A stretch of DNA of 64,000 nucleotides from Hyphomicrobiaceae bacterium. Its GTDB lineage: Bacteria; Pseudomonadota; Alphaproteobacteria; Rhizobiales; Hyphomicrobiaceae. Position numbers and translations under genes: made by a program. The stretch is taken from contig WBUN01000014.1 of the NCBI GenBank assembly GCA_008933705.1, forward strand, positions 23,620-87,619, given 5' to 3'. Positions 18,875-27,174 of this stretch are shown piece by piece. The notes beneath the pieces were generated by a model. It searched no databases, was not told the origin of the DNA, and saw only the letters and a program-made list of their open reading frames with translations. Position 1 is the stretch's first letter; the number at the start of each line of letters is the position of its first letter.

Positions 18875-19924
18875 ATGCTGGTGAAGATCGCACGGGCCGT
18901 CACGGGGGCACTCGCAGTCGCGCTCGCCTCGCCGGCCTCGGCCGGGCCGACGCTGCTGTTCGATGCGGCCGACGGCCGGGTGCTCTATGCCGAGGATCCG
19001 GACAATCTCTGGCACCCGGCGTCGCTCACCAAGATCATGACGGCCTATGTTGTTTTTGACGCCGTTAAGGAAGGCAAGCTTACGCTTGAAAGCAAGATCG
19101 GCTGCTCGGAGCTCGCCAACAGCCAGCCGCCGAGCAAGGTCGGGCTGCCGGTCGGCGCCGAGATGACGGTCGAGACGGCCCTGCAGGCCCTGATCGTCAA
19201 GTCAGCCAACGACGTGGCGGTGATGCTGGCGGAGGCGGTTGCCGGCTCGCAGGAGGCGTTCGTTGCGCGCATGAACGCGACAGCCGCGCGGCTCGGCATG
19301 ACGCGCACGAAGTTCGTCAACGCCAACGGGCTGCCGGCGGCCGAGCAGGTGACGACGGCGCGCGACCTCGGCAAGCTCGCCACCGCTGTCGTGCGCGATC
19401 ATCCCGCATACGCCGGGCTGTGGTCGATGGTCGACATGCGGATTGGAAAGCGCAAGCTGCGCACGCACAACGGCCTGCTCACGAACTACGAGGGGGCGGA
19501 TGGACTCAAGACCGGCTTCACGTGCGACAGCGGCTTCAACGTGGTGGCCAGCGCCACCCGCGACGGCCGCCGCCTGATCGCGGTCGTGCTGGGCGAAGCC
19601 ACAGGTCGCGAGCGCACCGTGCGAGCCGCGAGCCTGCTCGAGCATGGCTTCCAGACGCACGGCTGGAAGTCGCTGTTCGACGCCAAGAGCATAGATACCC
19701 TGCCGATGGCGGAAGACGCCAAAGGACCGATGACCATGCGGCAGGCCGTCATCTCGTTCGAATGCGGAACCGGCCGGCGCCGCGCGGTGGCCAAGAAGAA
19801 GACCAAGGGCAAGGCCGTCGCCACGCAGAATGCCGACAAGGCGAAGAAGGCGGCGGCTGCAGCCAAGAAATCGCCGCCAAAGGCCGCGCAGAAGGCGGCG
19901 GCCACCAGCACGAAAGCTCAGTAG
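18875..19924 (+). CDS. D-alanyl-D-alanine carboxypeptidase (S11/DacA family)
   Basis: Periplasmic penicillin-binding protein that trims the terminal D-Ala of peptidoglycan stem peptides. 349 residues from ATG 18875. A signal peptide (KIARAVTGALAVALASPASA) precedes the catalytic domain, with SLTK as the SxxK nucleophile motif, SAN as SxN and KTG in DGLKTGFTCDSG. The C-terminus is an unusual Lys/Ala-rich tail of about 60 residues (AKKAAAAAKKSPPKAAQKAA), possibly binding wall polymers electrostatically. GAGGGGG lies upstream, with a second ATG at 18871 out of frame. Confidence 0.94.
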   Translation: MLVKIARAVTGALAVALASPASAGPTLLFDAADGRVLYAEDPDNLWHPASLTKIMTAYVVFDAVKEGKLTLESKIGCSELANSQPPSKVGLPVGAEMTVETALQALIVKSANDVAVMLAEAVAGSQEAFVARMNATAARLGMTRTKFVNANGLPAAEQVTTARDLGKLATAVVRDHPAYAGLWSMVDMRIGKRKLRTHNGLLTNYEGADGLKTGFTCDSGFNVVASATRDGRRLIAVVLGEATGRERTVRAASLLEHGFQTHGWKSLFDAKSIDTLPMAEDAKGPMTMRQAVISFECGTGRRRAVAKKKTKGKAVATQNADKAKKAAAAAKKSPPKAAQKAAATSTKAQ

Positions 19925-19971
19925 CCGGCGGCTCCGATCCAGGTTGAACCGGAAATCCACGCGCCACGCTT

Positions 19972-20099
19972 GTCATATCATCCCCGGCCGGAGCGCGTGA
20001 GCGCGCAGAGCAGGGGCCTTGCCGGATGGCTTTGCGGTCGCCCGGTTAGCCACGCTTCAAGATGCCTGATATTTCGCTGGCGCGAAGTTGCGGGATGAC
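19972..20099. repeat. interspersed ~125-bp repeat, copy A
   Basis: The element begins GTCATATCATCCCCGG and ends CGGGATGAC, so its ends are inverted. The core at 20015-20063 is found again in reverse complement at 63723-63772 with a single-base indel. It fills most of the gap between the carboxypeptidase gene and the next small gene. No coding content. It resembles the non-coding palindromic interspersed elements of rhizobial genomes. Confidence 0.85.
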
Positions 20100-20153
20100 A
20101 ACGGAAGGATCGGCGATTCCATCTCGATCGGATGGTCTCTAGCCTCCTCCCTT

Positions 20154-20429
20154 TCAGACGATCAGCTCCAGCTTGCGACCCCGGTCCGGGCATGCGCCCT
20201 GCGCGCCCGGCAGCTCTTCGCTCTCGGATTGGGCCTCGTCTTCCGTGGGGGGCTGCTGCGGTGACGGCGCCGTCGTGCCGCGTCCTTCGGCCCCGGATGG
20301 GCCGCTTCTCGATGGCGCGGCAGGGCGGTTCTCCCCCTTGCCCTGGGCCATGGCTTCACTGCTCGCAGACAGCGACGCGTACAGGGCGAAGACGCCAGCG
20401 AGCAGGGCCATGACAGGCTTGTTCACCAT
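20154..20429 (-). CDS. small secreted protein of unknown function
   Basis: 91 residues from ATG 20429. A clear signal peptide (MVNKPVMALLAGVFALYASL, cleavage near AMAQ) is followed by a low-complexity Pro/Ser/Gln/Glu-rich segment and a C-terminal CPDRGRKLELIV with the only Cys. No domain recognised. Likely exported; function unknown. Confidence 0.55.
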   Translation of the reverse strand: MVNKPVMALLAGVFALYASLSASSEAMAQGKGENRPAAPSRSGPSGAEGRGTTAPSPQQPPTEDEAQSESEELPGAQGACPDRGRKLELIV

Positions 20430-20616
20430 CGCAGCGTCTCCGAGCCTGCTGCTCCGTAACGGCACACTCTGCGCCAGCTTGGGCTGCTGGGCCAAACGAC
20501 CGGGCAAGACCTAGTCCCTCTACCACTTTCCGGGGGCCAGAACGAGGCGACTATGCGCAATTGCGGTTGGCGCCGATCTTGCTTTGACGCGCACGTAACA
20601 TGATCGCAAGGACACA

Positions 20617-20850
20617 ATGATGGCATCCGGCTGGCATTTCCAGGAAGAGGCGACCCCGACACCCGCCGAGGTGGAAGCCATGGTGGCGGTATTGGAGAGC
20701 AGGCATGGCGTCCTTGCCGCCGATGTCGCCGACTTCTTTTCCACGTTCCACAGCCTCAAGGGCGACGCGGGACGCAGCTGGGCTTGGGCGGGAGTGGCCG
20801 AAATGGCGCGGCGCAAGGCCGAAGCACGCCAGATGGAGCAGCCTTACTAG
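20617..20850 (+). CDS. small hypothetical protein
   Basis: 77 residues, no signal or membrane segment. An AAGGA sequence precedes two adjacent ATGs (20617 and 20620). The composition is plausible for a real protein: an acidic helical first half, then SLKGDAGRSWAWAGVAEMAR. Divergent from the small secreted protein, with the CAP-domain lipoprotein gene convergent. No family recognised. Confidence 0.5.
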   Translation: MMASGWHFQEEATPTPAEVEAMVAVLESRHGVLAADVADFFSTFHSLKGDAGRSWAWAGVAEMARRKAEARQMEQPY

Positions 20851-20898
20851 ATGTAGGGGCGTGGTGCCGAGTCGGCTCGGGGCAGCCCGCGAGAGCCC

Positions 20899-21570
20899 TT
20901 ACAGCGAAGAGCCGATCACCAGTGTCCAGAATGTCTTGAATTCGGTCTTGGGGTCCTGCACGAGGGCAATCCCCATGTGCTCGGCATCGGCAAGCAGCAG
21001 GTTCTTGTTGTGCCCCGGGCTCGCCTTCCAGCCTCGCATGACCTCGTCGATCGAGGCCTGGCCGGTGCCGACGTTCTCGGCGGCGAGCTTGGCGTTGTAG
21101 CCGACGCGCTTCACCCGGTCCCAGGGATTGGATCCGTCCGAACCGTAGTGCGAGATGCGATCCCATTTGGCCAGATCGCGCGAGTGGTTCTTGGCTGCCT
21201 CGGTGAGGGCCGTATTGAGCTTCAGCGGCTTGAGCCCCTTCTCCTTGCGATAGGCATTGACCAGGTCGCGTGCCTTGTCCGGGTCGAGCCGCGTGCCGCT
21301 GTAGTCGCGGTCGGACAAAGCGCCGGACGGTGCGCGCTCGAATGTGCCCTTGGGGATGCGATCAGTGGCGCTGGTGGTGCTGGCGACTTTGCGCTGGCTC
21401 TCGGTCGTCCTCGGCGTATCGGATGTGTCGCGCAAGGTGCGGCTGGTGGGAAGCGCGCTCGACGGCTGGCCTGAATCGGCGAACCCCGCCGTGAACGTGG
21501 AGCTGGCCATGCCGCAGCCGGCGAGCAGCACGGAAAGGATTGCGGGTACCAGTACGCGATACATCTTCAC
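20899..21570 (-). CDS. CAP/SCP-domain lipoprotein
   Basis: 223 residues. The N-terminus is a lipoprotein signal with lipobox LLAGCGM (Cys at about 19), followed by a Ser/Thr-rich linker to residue ~90 and a CAP domain: ARDLVNAYRKEKGLKPL, ALTEAAKNHSRDLA, ISHYGSDGSNPWDRVKRVGY, AAENVGTGQ and WKASPGHNKNLL. Bacterial CAP proteins are mostly of unknown function and extracytoplasmic. A perfect CtrA-type motif lies about 60 bp upstream of the start, suggesting cell-cycle control. Confidence 0.9.
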   Translation of the reverse strand: MKMYRVLVPAILSVLLAGCGMASSTFTAGFADSGQPSSALPTSRTLRDTSDTPRTTESQRKVASTTSATDRIPKGTFERAPSGALSDRDYSGTRLDPDKARDLVNAYRKEKGLKPLKLNTALTEAAKNHSRDLAKWDRISHYGSDGSNPWDRVKRVGYNAKLAAENVGTGQASIDEVMRGWKASPGHNKNLLLADAEHMGIALVQDPKTEFKTFWTLVIGSSL

Positions 21571-21628
21571 TCTCCCGCCGTGGGACGGTTAGGCTTCATT
21601 GTTTGGTAACAATAATGACGCTGATCCG

Positions 21629-21643
21629 TTAACCACCCGTTAA
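21629..21643. promoter_or_regulatory. candidate CtrA-binding site (TTAA-N7-TTAA)
   Basis: TTAA at 21629-21632 and TTAA at 21640-21643 with exactly seven bases between, the consensus of the alphaproteobacterial cell-cycle regulator CtrA. It lies 59 bp upstream of the CAP lipoprotein start (minus strand). The remaining ~440 bp to the next gene shows no gene or other clear element. Confidence 0.5.
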
Positions 21644-22085
21644 GGCTGCGCGGCAGGCCGTCAGGCCCGGATCAACAGAGCGTGCGCTGGAAGCCTTCCT
21701 TTGCATTGCCGCCTCACCTCGTCGAAAGACGAGCCAGATAGTAGCCCCTGGGCGGCGTGAGCAAAGTCCGTCGGCGTGCCCTGTTTCCCCGGCGCTGATT
21801 GCACAACCCAATCGTGACGTTAGTTTGGCCGAAAGGCGATCACGGGCGGTCTTTCGCGCTACGGCGGGTGACGCGCGGCACGAAGACCCGTGCGGCGTTA
21901 CAACTCGAAAGCGCAAGGAGCATGCGGGACCGGCGGATACGCAAGCTCTTGGCGTTCTAGCCGAAATTCTACAAGATGAGTCTGTAGCCTCCGGTGATTC
22001 GCGCGTCCGGCGATTTGCTGCGACACGACCCGCCCGCGCCAGCGACCGGTGCGGGCGCTGCCCAATTGCAGGAGGCCCGACGCCC

Positions 22086-23234
22086 ATGAAGGCCGCCGTC
22101 CTCGAGAAACCGGCCGTATCCGGCTTGGTCAATACCGGGCGTGTGCGCGAGATCGTGCTGGTGCGCGTTGCCAGCGCGGCGCGCGGCGCCGCCAAGGGCG
22201 ACGTCGCCGGCGACCTGGCCACGATCGTGGCGCAGCGCCTTTCGGCATCGCAGTGGCGCACCCTGCTGGAACAGGAAGTCGACAATCTGCTCGCGGCCGG
22301 CTTTGTGACGGTGACCGGCTCGCGCATCGAGGCGACCGATGCCGGTTCGGCGCATGCGACCGCCTTCCTCGGCTTCAAGGGCAATCTGCCGCGTTCATGG
22401 AACGAGCTGAGGGACGTTCGGCTCATAGCCAAGGCGCTGGGTCTGCAGCGCGAGCCGGCAAAGCGCCTCAAGGCGCTGACAACGCCGGACGGCCTGCGCG
22501 CCGCCATCGTACAGCGCGCCTACAATCTCAAGATCAAGGGGGTGGCAACGCCCTCGCGTTTGCGCTCGGCGTTGGCAACGGTCGCCCTCGAGCGTGCGTT
22601 CGGCAACAAGATCAAGGCAGGTCTTGGCGGGAAGGCTGGCTTTTCAGCGAAGGCCGGCCGCCTGCTGGCGGCCCAGCTCGCCCGCCATCCGCGCGATTTC
22701 GGCACGGACTCTCGGCTGATCGCGGCGCTTGCCGCAGAGCATCTGGGCATAACGCAGACCGATCTTGCGGTGCTTCGGTTGGGCCTGTTGCGCCGCTTTG
22801 TCGATGCTGCCGGTGAGAGAGGTGCGGTCGCGCGCGGGCCTGCGGCTGGTGTGCCCCCCGTCGCGCGCCCGCGCCTGGTGCAGCCGGCGCCGCCGATCGC
22901 AGCGCCCGAGCCCGAACTCGAGCCGGTGGCTGGGAGGCCGGATCTGGCGGGCTTCGCTCGCGAGGTGCGCCGTCATGCGGCGAGCCAGGCGCAAGGCTGG
23001 GCCGGCAATCGCCGCGCCTATATTTCGCACGTGTGGCGCCACCTCAAGGAGGCGCGTTCGGAGTGGGGGCTTTCGGAGATCGAGTTCAAGTGCATGCTGG
23101 CAGAGGCTCATCGCGCGGGGCAACTCGCGCTCGCCAATGCCGACCTCAAGGACAACAAGAGCATCAAAGACGTGCAGGACTCTGCCGTCGTCTTCAAGAA
23201 CAGCGTGTTTCACTTCATCCGGGTCGACGGCTGA
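22086..23234 (+). CDS. unknown protein with predicted winged-helix-like ends, partner of dual ATPase
   Basis: 382 residues, not recognised. The start at 22086 is set by GGAGG about ten bases upstream; the frame is open further back to 21825 without good initiation. Residues 1-110 look helical and winged-helix-like (LSASQWRTLLEQEVDNLLAAGFVTVTGSRIEATDAG). A basic helical middle follows, then a Pro-rich linker (APPIAAPEPELEPVAG) at about 275-290 and a compact C-terminal domain (FAREVRRHAASQAQ, then WRHLKEARSEWGLSEIEFKC, ending NSVFHFIRVDG). The ATPase gene follows after 39 bp, so the pair probably works together, this protein perhaps as DNA- or substrate-binding adaptor (inference). Confidence 0.82.
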   Translation: MKAAVLEKPAVSGLVNTGRVREIVLVRVASAARGAAKGDVAGDLATIVAQRLSASQWRTLLEQEVDNLLAAGFVTVTGSRIEATDAGSAHATAFLGFKGNLPRSWNELRDVRLIAKALGLQREPAKRLKALTTPDGLRAAIVQRAYNLKIKGVATPSRLRSALATVALERAFGNKIKAGLGGKAGFSAKAGRLLAAQLARHPRDFGTDSRLIAALAAEHLGITQTDLAVLRLGLLRRFVDAAGERGAVARGPAAGVPPVARPRLVQPAPPIAAPEPELEPVAGRPDLAGFAREVRRHAASQAQGWAGNRRAYISHVWRHLKEARSEWGLSEIEFKCMLAEAHRAGQLALANADLKDNKSIKDVQDSAVVFKNSVFHFIRVDG

Positions 23235-23273
23235 TGCCGCTAGATCCGGAAGTCAAAGTCTCGTTGAGGTTCC

Positions 23274-26200
23274 ATGCGCCCTGAAGTCCAAGCTGCGCCG
23301 CAACTCGACCGGCTTTCCGCCGCTTTCGAGCACAGCATCACGTGGGAGGACGACATCTGGCGGGCCGATCCCGTCGATGTCGAGATCGTGCACGCGCAGG
23401 CGCGGCGCAAATTCAAGGAGCTGCTCGAAGCGGTGACGACGGGGAGGGGCACTGCCGGCCAGGCGCGAATCCTGCTGTTCCACGGCCAGTCGGGGGCCGG
23501 CAAGACACATCTCATTCGTGCCCTGCGGACATCGGCCCATCGCGCCGGCAATGCCTATTTCGGCTATGCGCAGATGACGCCGGACGTGACCAACTACGCC
23601 GACTACTACCTGCGCCGGCTCGTGCACTCTCTGGAGAAGCCGTACGATCCCGACGCCGGCGGAGAGAGCGCGCTTACGCGATTGACGAATCGCCTCGTCG
23701 GCGACACTGCCGTGCTCGACCCTTCGCAGCTCGAGAAGCTCAAGGAGGCCAAGCTCAACGAGGCGCAGCTCGCCAAGCTGGTGCTGGGTCTCGCCGACGA
23801 CATCGTGGCGGCGCCGAAATTCGCCGACGAGCAGCTCGATATCAACATCGTGCGGGCGCTGCTCTATTTGCAGCGCTCCGACCCGCGCATAGACCAGCGC
23901 GTGCGGCAGTACCTCTACGGGCGGCAGCTGACCGACCTTGCCAAGGAGGCCGTGGCCGCCCTCGATCCGAACACGGGCGAAGGGCGCGCCTTCGAGATCA
24001 TCGAGTCGCTCGGGCGCCTGATGTGGACAGTCGATCGTGCCGCGCTCGTGTTCAGCATCGACCAGGTCGAGGACCTGCGTTTCTTCGAGGACTACCATGA
24101 GCGCTTCCAGAAGGCTGCGCGCGATCTCATCCAGATCGCCAACCGCGTGCCGACCTCGATCGTTCTGATCTCCTGCCTGGGCGATTTCTACGACAAGGTG
24201 CGCGAGGTGCTGGCGCAGTCCTACATCGACCGCATCGAGAAAGCGGGACCCGTGCCGCTGATCGAGACGCGCACTGCGGCGGAGGCGCGCCTCATCATCG
24301 CCAAGCGCCTTCAGCAGGACGGCCGCAGCGATGTCGCCGATCCCACGCTCTATTTCGGCCCACAGTTCTTCGAGGAGTTCAGCGGCCTGTCGACGCGCCG
24401 GATTCTCGAACTCGCCCAGTCGCGCATGCGCGAGCACGAGGGTGATGCGGCGCCGGCCGAGCCGGAAGAGAAATCCGGCTTCATCTCGACGCTTGCCGCG
24501 GCGCTGGGCTTCGGCGGCCGCGACGACGACGCCGGTGACGCCCCACAGATCGAGTTCCGCGAGATGTGGGACCGATTCACGGCGCAGTCGGAAGCCGAGA
24601 TTCCTTCTGACGACCAGGGCCTCATGGACGTGCTCGCCAATGCGTTGGCGCTGGCGCGAGAGGAGTGGGGTGACGCCGTCAGCCTGACGGTGAAGCGCCT
24701 CGATCTGCCCGAAGAGCTGCCCGCGATCGACCTCGCCTTGAAGCATGACACGGGCTTCACGGCCGAAAGCAGGGTCTTCCTGTGCAATCGGCCGACGCAA
24801 GGCGGCGGCCTCAAGCGGCAGCTCGATCGGGTTCTGGCGGCCATGAAGGGCAGAAGCTGCTTCATGCTACGGGCAAGCGACTTCCCGCCCAACAAGAAGA
24901 ACCAGACCGCTCAGGCCTTCCGCAAGTTCCGCGAGGCGGGTGGCCGCTCGGTGCTTGTGCCGATCCCGGATTGGGAGCGCATGATGACTGTGCGCGAATT
25001 CCATGCGCAGCACCGCAACGACCCGGGCTTCGCAGATTGGTTCCGGCGTGCCAAGCTGCTGTCGGAGATTCTATCGCTGATCCAATTGCTTCGCCTCGAC
25101 CTCTTTGGCCGGGGCACGGCGAATGCCCAAGGGGCGGCGGCCGAGATGCCGGCTGAGTCCGGAGTATCGGCGGCTGCTGGGAGTGCGGCTGCCGACTGGA
25201 CCGGCTGGGGTGCCACGAGTGCGGCGCCGCAAGCGGCGCAGGAGGAGGAGTTGCCCCTCTCCGTTCTGCTCGACGAGGTGGGTGACAGCGCAGGCAGCAT
25301 CCTGGCAGGGCGAGGCCTGCGGTCGGCCAAGAGCATAACGCTCAACAAGGACGTGCTGAAGCGGCATACGGCGGTGCTCGGCGGCTCGGGCTCCGGCAAG
25401 ACCACGCTGGCGCTGTGCATCATCGAGCAGCTCCTGCTCAAGGGCATTCCGGCGGTGCTGCTCGATCGCAAAGGCGACCTGTGCTCCTACGCCAACCCGG
25501 ACGTCTGGCGGGCGCTCGAGGGCGAACTCGGCGAGCGGCGTGGCGAACGCGAGAAGCTGGCCGATTCCATCGACGTTGCCGTCTACACGCCGGGCCGGGG
25601 CTCAGGCCGGCCCATCTCCATTACGCTGCTGCCCAACGGCATCAACGAGCTGCCCGAGCAGGAGCAGCAGCTCCTCGCCAATCTCTCCGCCGCGGCGCTC
25701 GGCGACATGTTGCACTTCAAGAATTCGGCTACGCACCAGAAGCAGTCGGGTACGCTCTCGGTGGCGCTCAGAATCCTGGGCGGGCGCTTCAGCAAGGAGG
25801 TGACACTCGCCGATCTCATCGCCCTGCTCGAGGACGAGGACCCCGAGCTCACCGATCTGACCCAGCGCATGGATCCCTCCGGCCGCATCCGCCGCGATCT
25901 GGTGGCGCAGCTCGACAGTCTTCGGCACCGCAACTCGGCGCTGTTCGAAGGCGGCGGCGAGCCGCTGCGCATGGACTCGCTGCTGGGCAAGGGCCGCTAC
26001 GGGCGCACCGACGGCCGCACGCGGCTGTCCATCATTTACACCGGCTTCCTCGGTGACAACGAGAACATCCTGTTCTGGGTCTCGCAGTTCCTGTCGGAGG
26101 CGCTGCGCTTCTGTCAGCGCAACCCCAACGACGAGCTGCAGGCCGTCGTCATGTTCGACGAGGCTGACCTCTACATCCCCGCCAACTCCAAGCCCGCGAC

Positions 26201-26576
26201 CGCCGAGCCCCTGCAAAGCCTGTTGAAGAGGGCGCGCTCTGCCGGTCTCGGCATCATGCTCGCCACCCAATCGCCGGGCGATCTCGACTACAAGTCGCGG
26301 GATCAGATCACCTCCTGGTTCATCGGCCGCGTGCGCGAGGACACGGCGCTCCGCAAGCTGAGGGCGGCGTTCCAGAGCGAGTCCGGGCTCGATCCGAGCG
26401 CCGTGCTGCCCCATCAGACGGTCGGCGAGTTCCACCTCGTTCAGGAGGGATTGGTCCGTCCCATGCGGGCGCAGCGTTCTCTCATCAACGCCGAGCAGGT
26501 GCCGTTCGACCGCATCGAGCAGCTGGCGCGCGAGACCAAGGGGCAGGACGAGAAGCAACTCAAGCTCTTTGCCTGA
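23274..26576 (+). CDS. large dual-P-loop ATPase: N-terminal AAA/STAND-like plus C-terminal HerA/FtsK-like
   Basis: 1100 residues with two nucleotide-binding modules. Module 1: Walker A GQSGAGKTH (71-79) and Walker B-like ALVFSIDQVEDL (~256-267). A linker with a low-complexity Ala/Gly segment near 620-650 follows. Module 2 is HerA/FtsK-like: Walker A GGSGSGKTT (703-711), LLDRKGDLCSYANPD, Walker B VVMFDEADLYIP (958-969), then MLATQSPGDLDYKSRDQI and an Arg-rich FIGRVREDTALRKLR that could supply arginine fingers. HerA-like ATPases form hexameric DNA translocases. Co-transcribed with the upstream unknown gene. No nuclease, methylase or known defence partner is adjacent. The biological role is unassigned. 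Confidence 0.9.
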   Translation: MRPEVQAAPQLDRLSAAFEHSITWEDDIWRADPVDVEIVHAQARRKFKELLEAVTTGRGTAGQARILLFHGQSGAGKTHLIRALRTSAHRAGNAYFGYAQMTPDVTNYADYYLRRLVHSLEKPYDPDAGGESALTRLTNRLVGDTAVLDPSQLEKLKEAKLNEAQLAKLVLGLADDIVAAPKFADEQLDINIVRALLYLQRSDPRIDQRVRQYLYGRQLTDLAKEAVAALDPNTGEGRAFEIIESLGRLMWTVDRAALVFSIDQVEDLRFFEDYHERFQKAARDLIQIANRVPTSIVLISCLGDFYDKVREVLAQSYIDRIEKAGPVPLIETRTAAEARLIIAKRLQQDGRSDVADPTLYFGPQFFEEFSGLSTRRILELAQSRMREHEGDAAPAEPEEKSGFISTLAAALGFGGRDDDAGDAPQIEFREMWDRFTAQSEAEIPSDDQGLMDVLANALALAREEWGDAVSLTVKRLDLPEELPAIDLALKHDTGFTAESRVFLCNRPTQGGGLKRQLDRVLAAMKGRSCFMLRASDFPPNKKNQTAQAFRKFREAGGRSVLVPIPDWERMMTVREFHAQHRNDPGFADWFRRAKLLSEILSLIQLLRLDLFGRGTANAQGAAAEMPAESGVSAAAGSAAADWTGWGATSAAPQAAQEEELPLSVLLDEVGDSAGSILAGRGLRSAKSITLNKDVLKRHTAVLGGSGSGKTTLALCIIEQLLLKGIPAVLLDRKGDLCSYANPDVWRALEGELGERRGEREKLADSIDVAVYTPGRGSGRPISITLLPNGINELPEQEQQLLANLSAAALGDMLHFKNSATHQKQSGTLSVALRILGGRFSKEVTLADLIALLEDEDPELTDLTQRMDPSGRIRRDLVAQLDSLRHRNSALFEGGGEPLRMDSLLGKGRYGRTDGRTRLSIIYTGFLGDNENILFWVSQFLSEALRFCQRNPNDELQAVVMFDEADLYIPANSKPATAEPLQSLLKRARSAGLGIMLATQSPGDLDYKSRDQITSWFIGRVREDTALRKLRAAFQSESGLDPSAVLPHQTVGEFHLVQEGLVRPMRAQRSLINAEQVPFDRIEQLARETKGQDEKQLKLFA

Positions 26577-26635
26577 TCAGCAGGGCTTATTTCGCTAGTG
26601 CGAAAGCAACGCCAGGGTGTGCAGACCTCACAAGA

Positions 26636-26674
26636 TTGCATCTGCGATCGAAAAGTTGATGCAAAAGCAGATGC
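26636..26674. repeat. overlapping inverted repeats downstream of the ATPase gene
   Basis: TTGCATC (26636-26642) pairs with GATGCAA (26658-26664), while GCATCTGC (26638-26645) pairs with GCAGATGC (26667-26674). The two hairpins share their left arm and exclude each other. No T-run follows either, so they are not simple terminators. They lie in a ~600-bp AT-richer gap (26577-27174) with no other convincing gene. Confidence 0.45.
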
Positions 26675-26795
26675 TTCTTCGATAATTATGCGATATTCTT
26701 CCGTGCACTGGTCGAAAAGGGCGGCCAGTATTTGAGCGAAGCCGAGGGGGCTACCGGCGGAACTCAAGCAAGTGCGGTGGTTGCGGGGTTGTGTT

Positions 26796-26888
26796 GTGTT
26801 CGATAAGTCGTTTGTGATCATGGCGTTGGCATGCGCCATGGCTCCATTTGTGGGCGCGGGTGTATACCTCGTCGTTTACCTCTTTTGA
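26796..26888 (+). CDS. possible 30-residue single-span membrane peptide
   Basis: A GTG-started frame encodes 30 residues: a charged start (FDKS), then an almost wholly hydrophobic stretch (VIMALACAMAPFVGAG, then YLVVYLF) sized for one membrane span. An internal ATG at 26820 would give a shorter form. No convincing ribosome-binding site; offered only because the gap has no other coding content and the composition is unlike random GC-rich sequence. Confidence 0.25.
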   Translation: MFDKSFVIMALACAMAPFVGAGVYLVVYLF

Positions 26889-27174
26889 GGGCGCGGGGAT
26901 TTCCACCTGAAGCCGGCTGGGGCAGCCGACCGGCGTGGACCGTTGACGGTCCGGTCGGAGATGGCTGCGACAGCAGTTGGCTTATGCACAGGTTATTTGC
27001 GCCGTAAGCAGCCGTGCACGACGGCCGTGCACCTTTGGTCCGCAAGCGCTCGCGACTTCGCGGGGCGATGCGGTCATCCCCTCTTGACTTGGACATCCGC
27101 AAAGGCAACCGGATTAGGCACGCCTCCTGCGGCAGCGGGCGAGGCGTCCGAAACCGATCAGGAGGAAGCCCCCG

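Noticed and set aside
21825..22085. N-terminal extension of the ATPase partner protein
   Set aside because: The upstream codons are low-complexity with no initiation signal, whereas ATG 22086 has GGAGG in front.
22086..26576. Assignment of the dual ATPase operon to BREX, DISARM, Zorya or Wadjet
   Set aside because: None of the defining partner genes (methyltransferase, PglZ-type phosphatase, ZorAB-like motor, JetABCD) is present.
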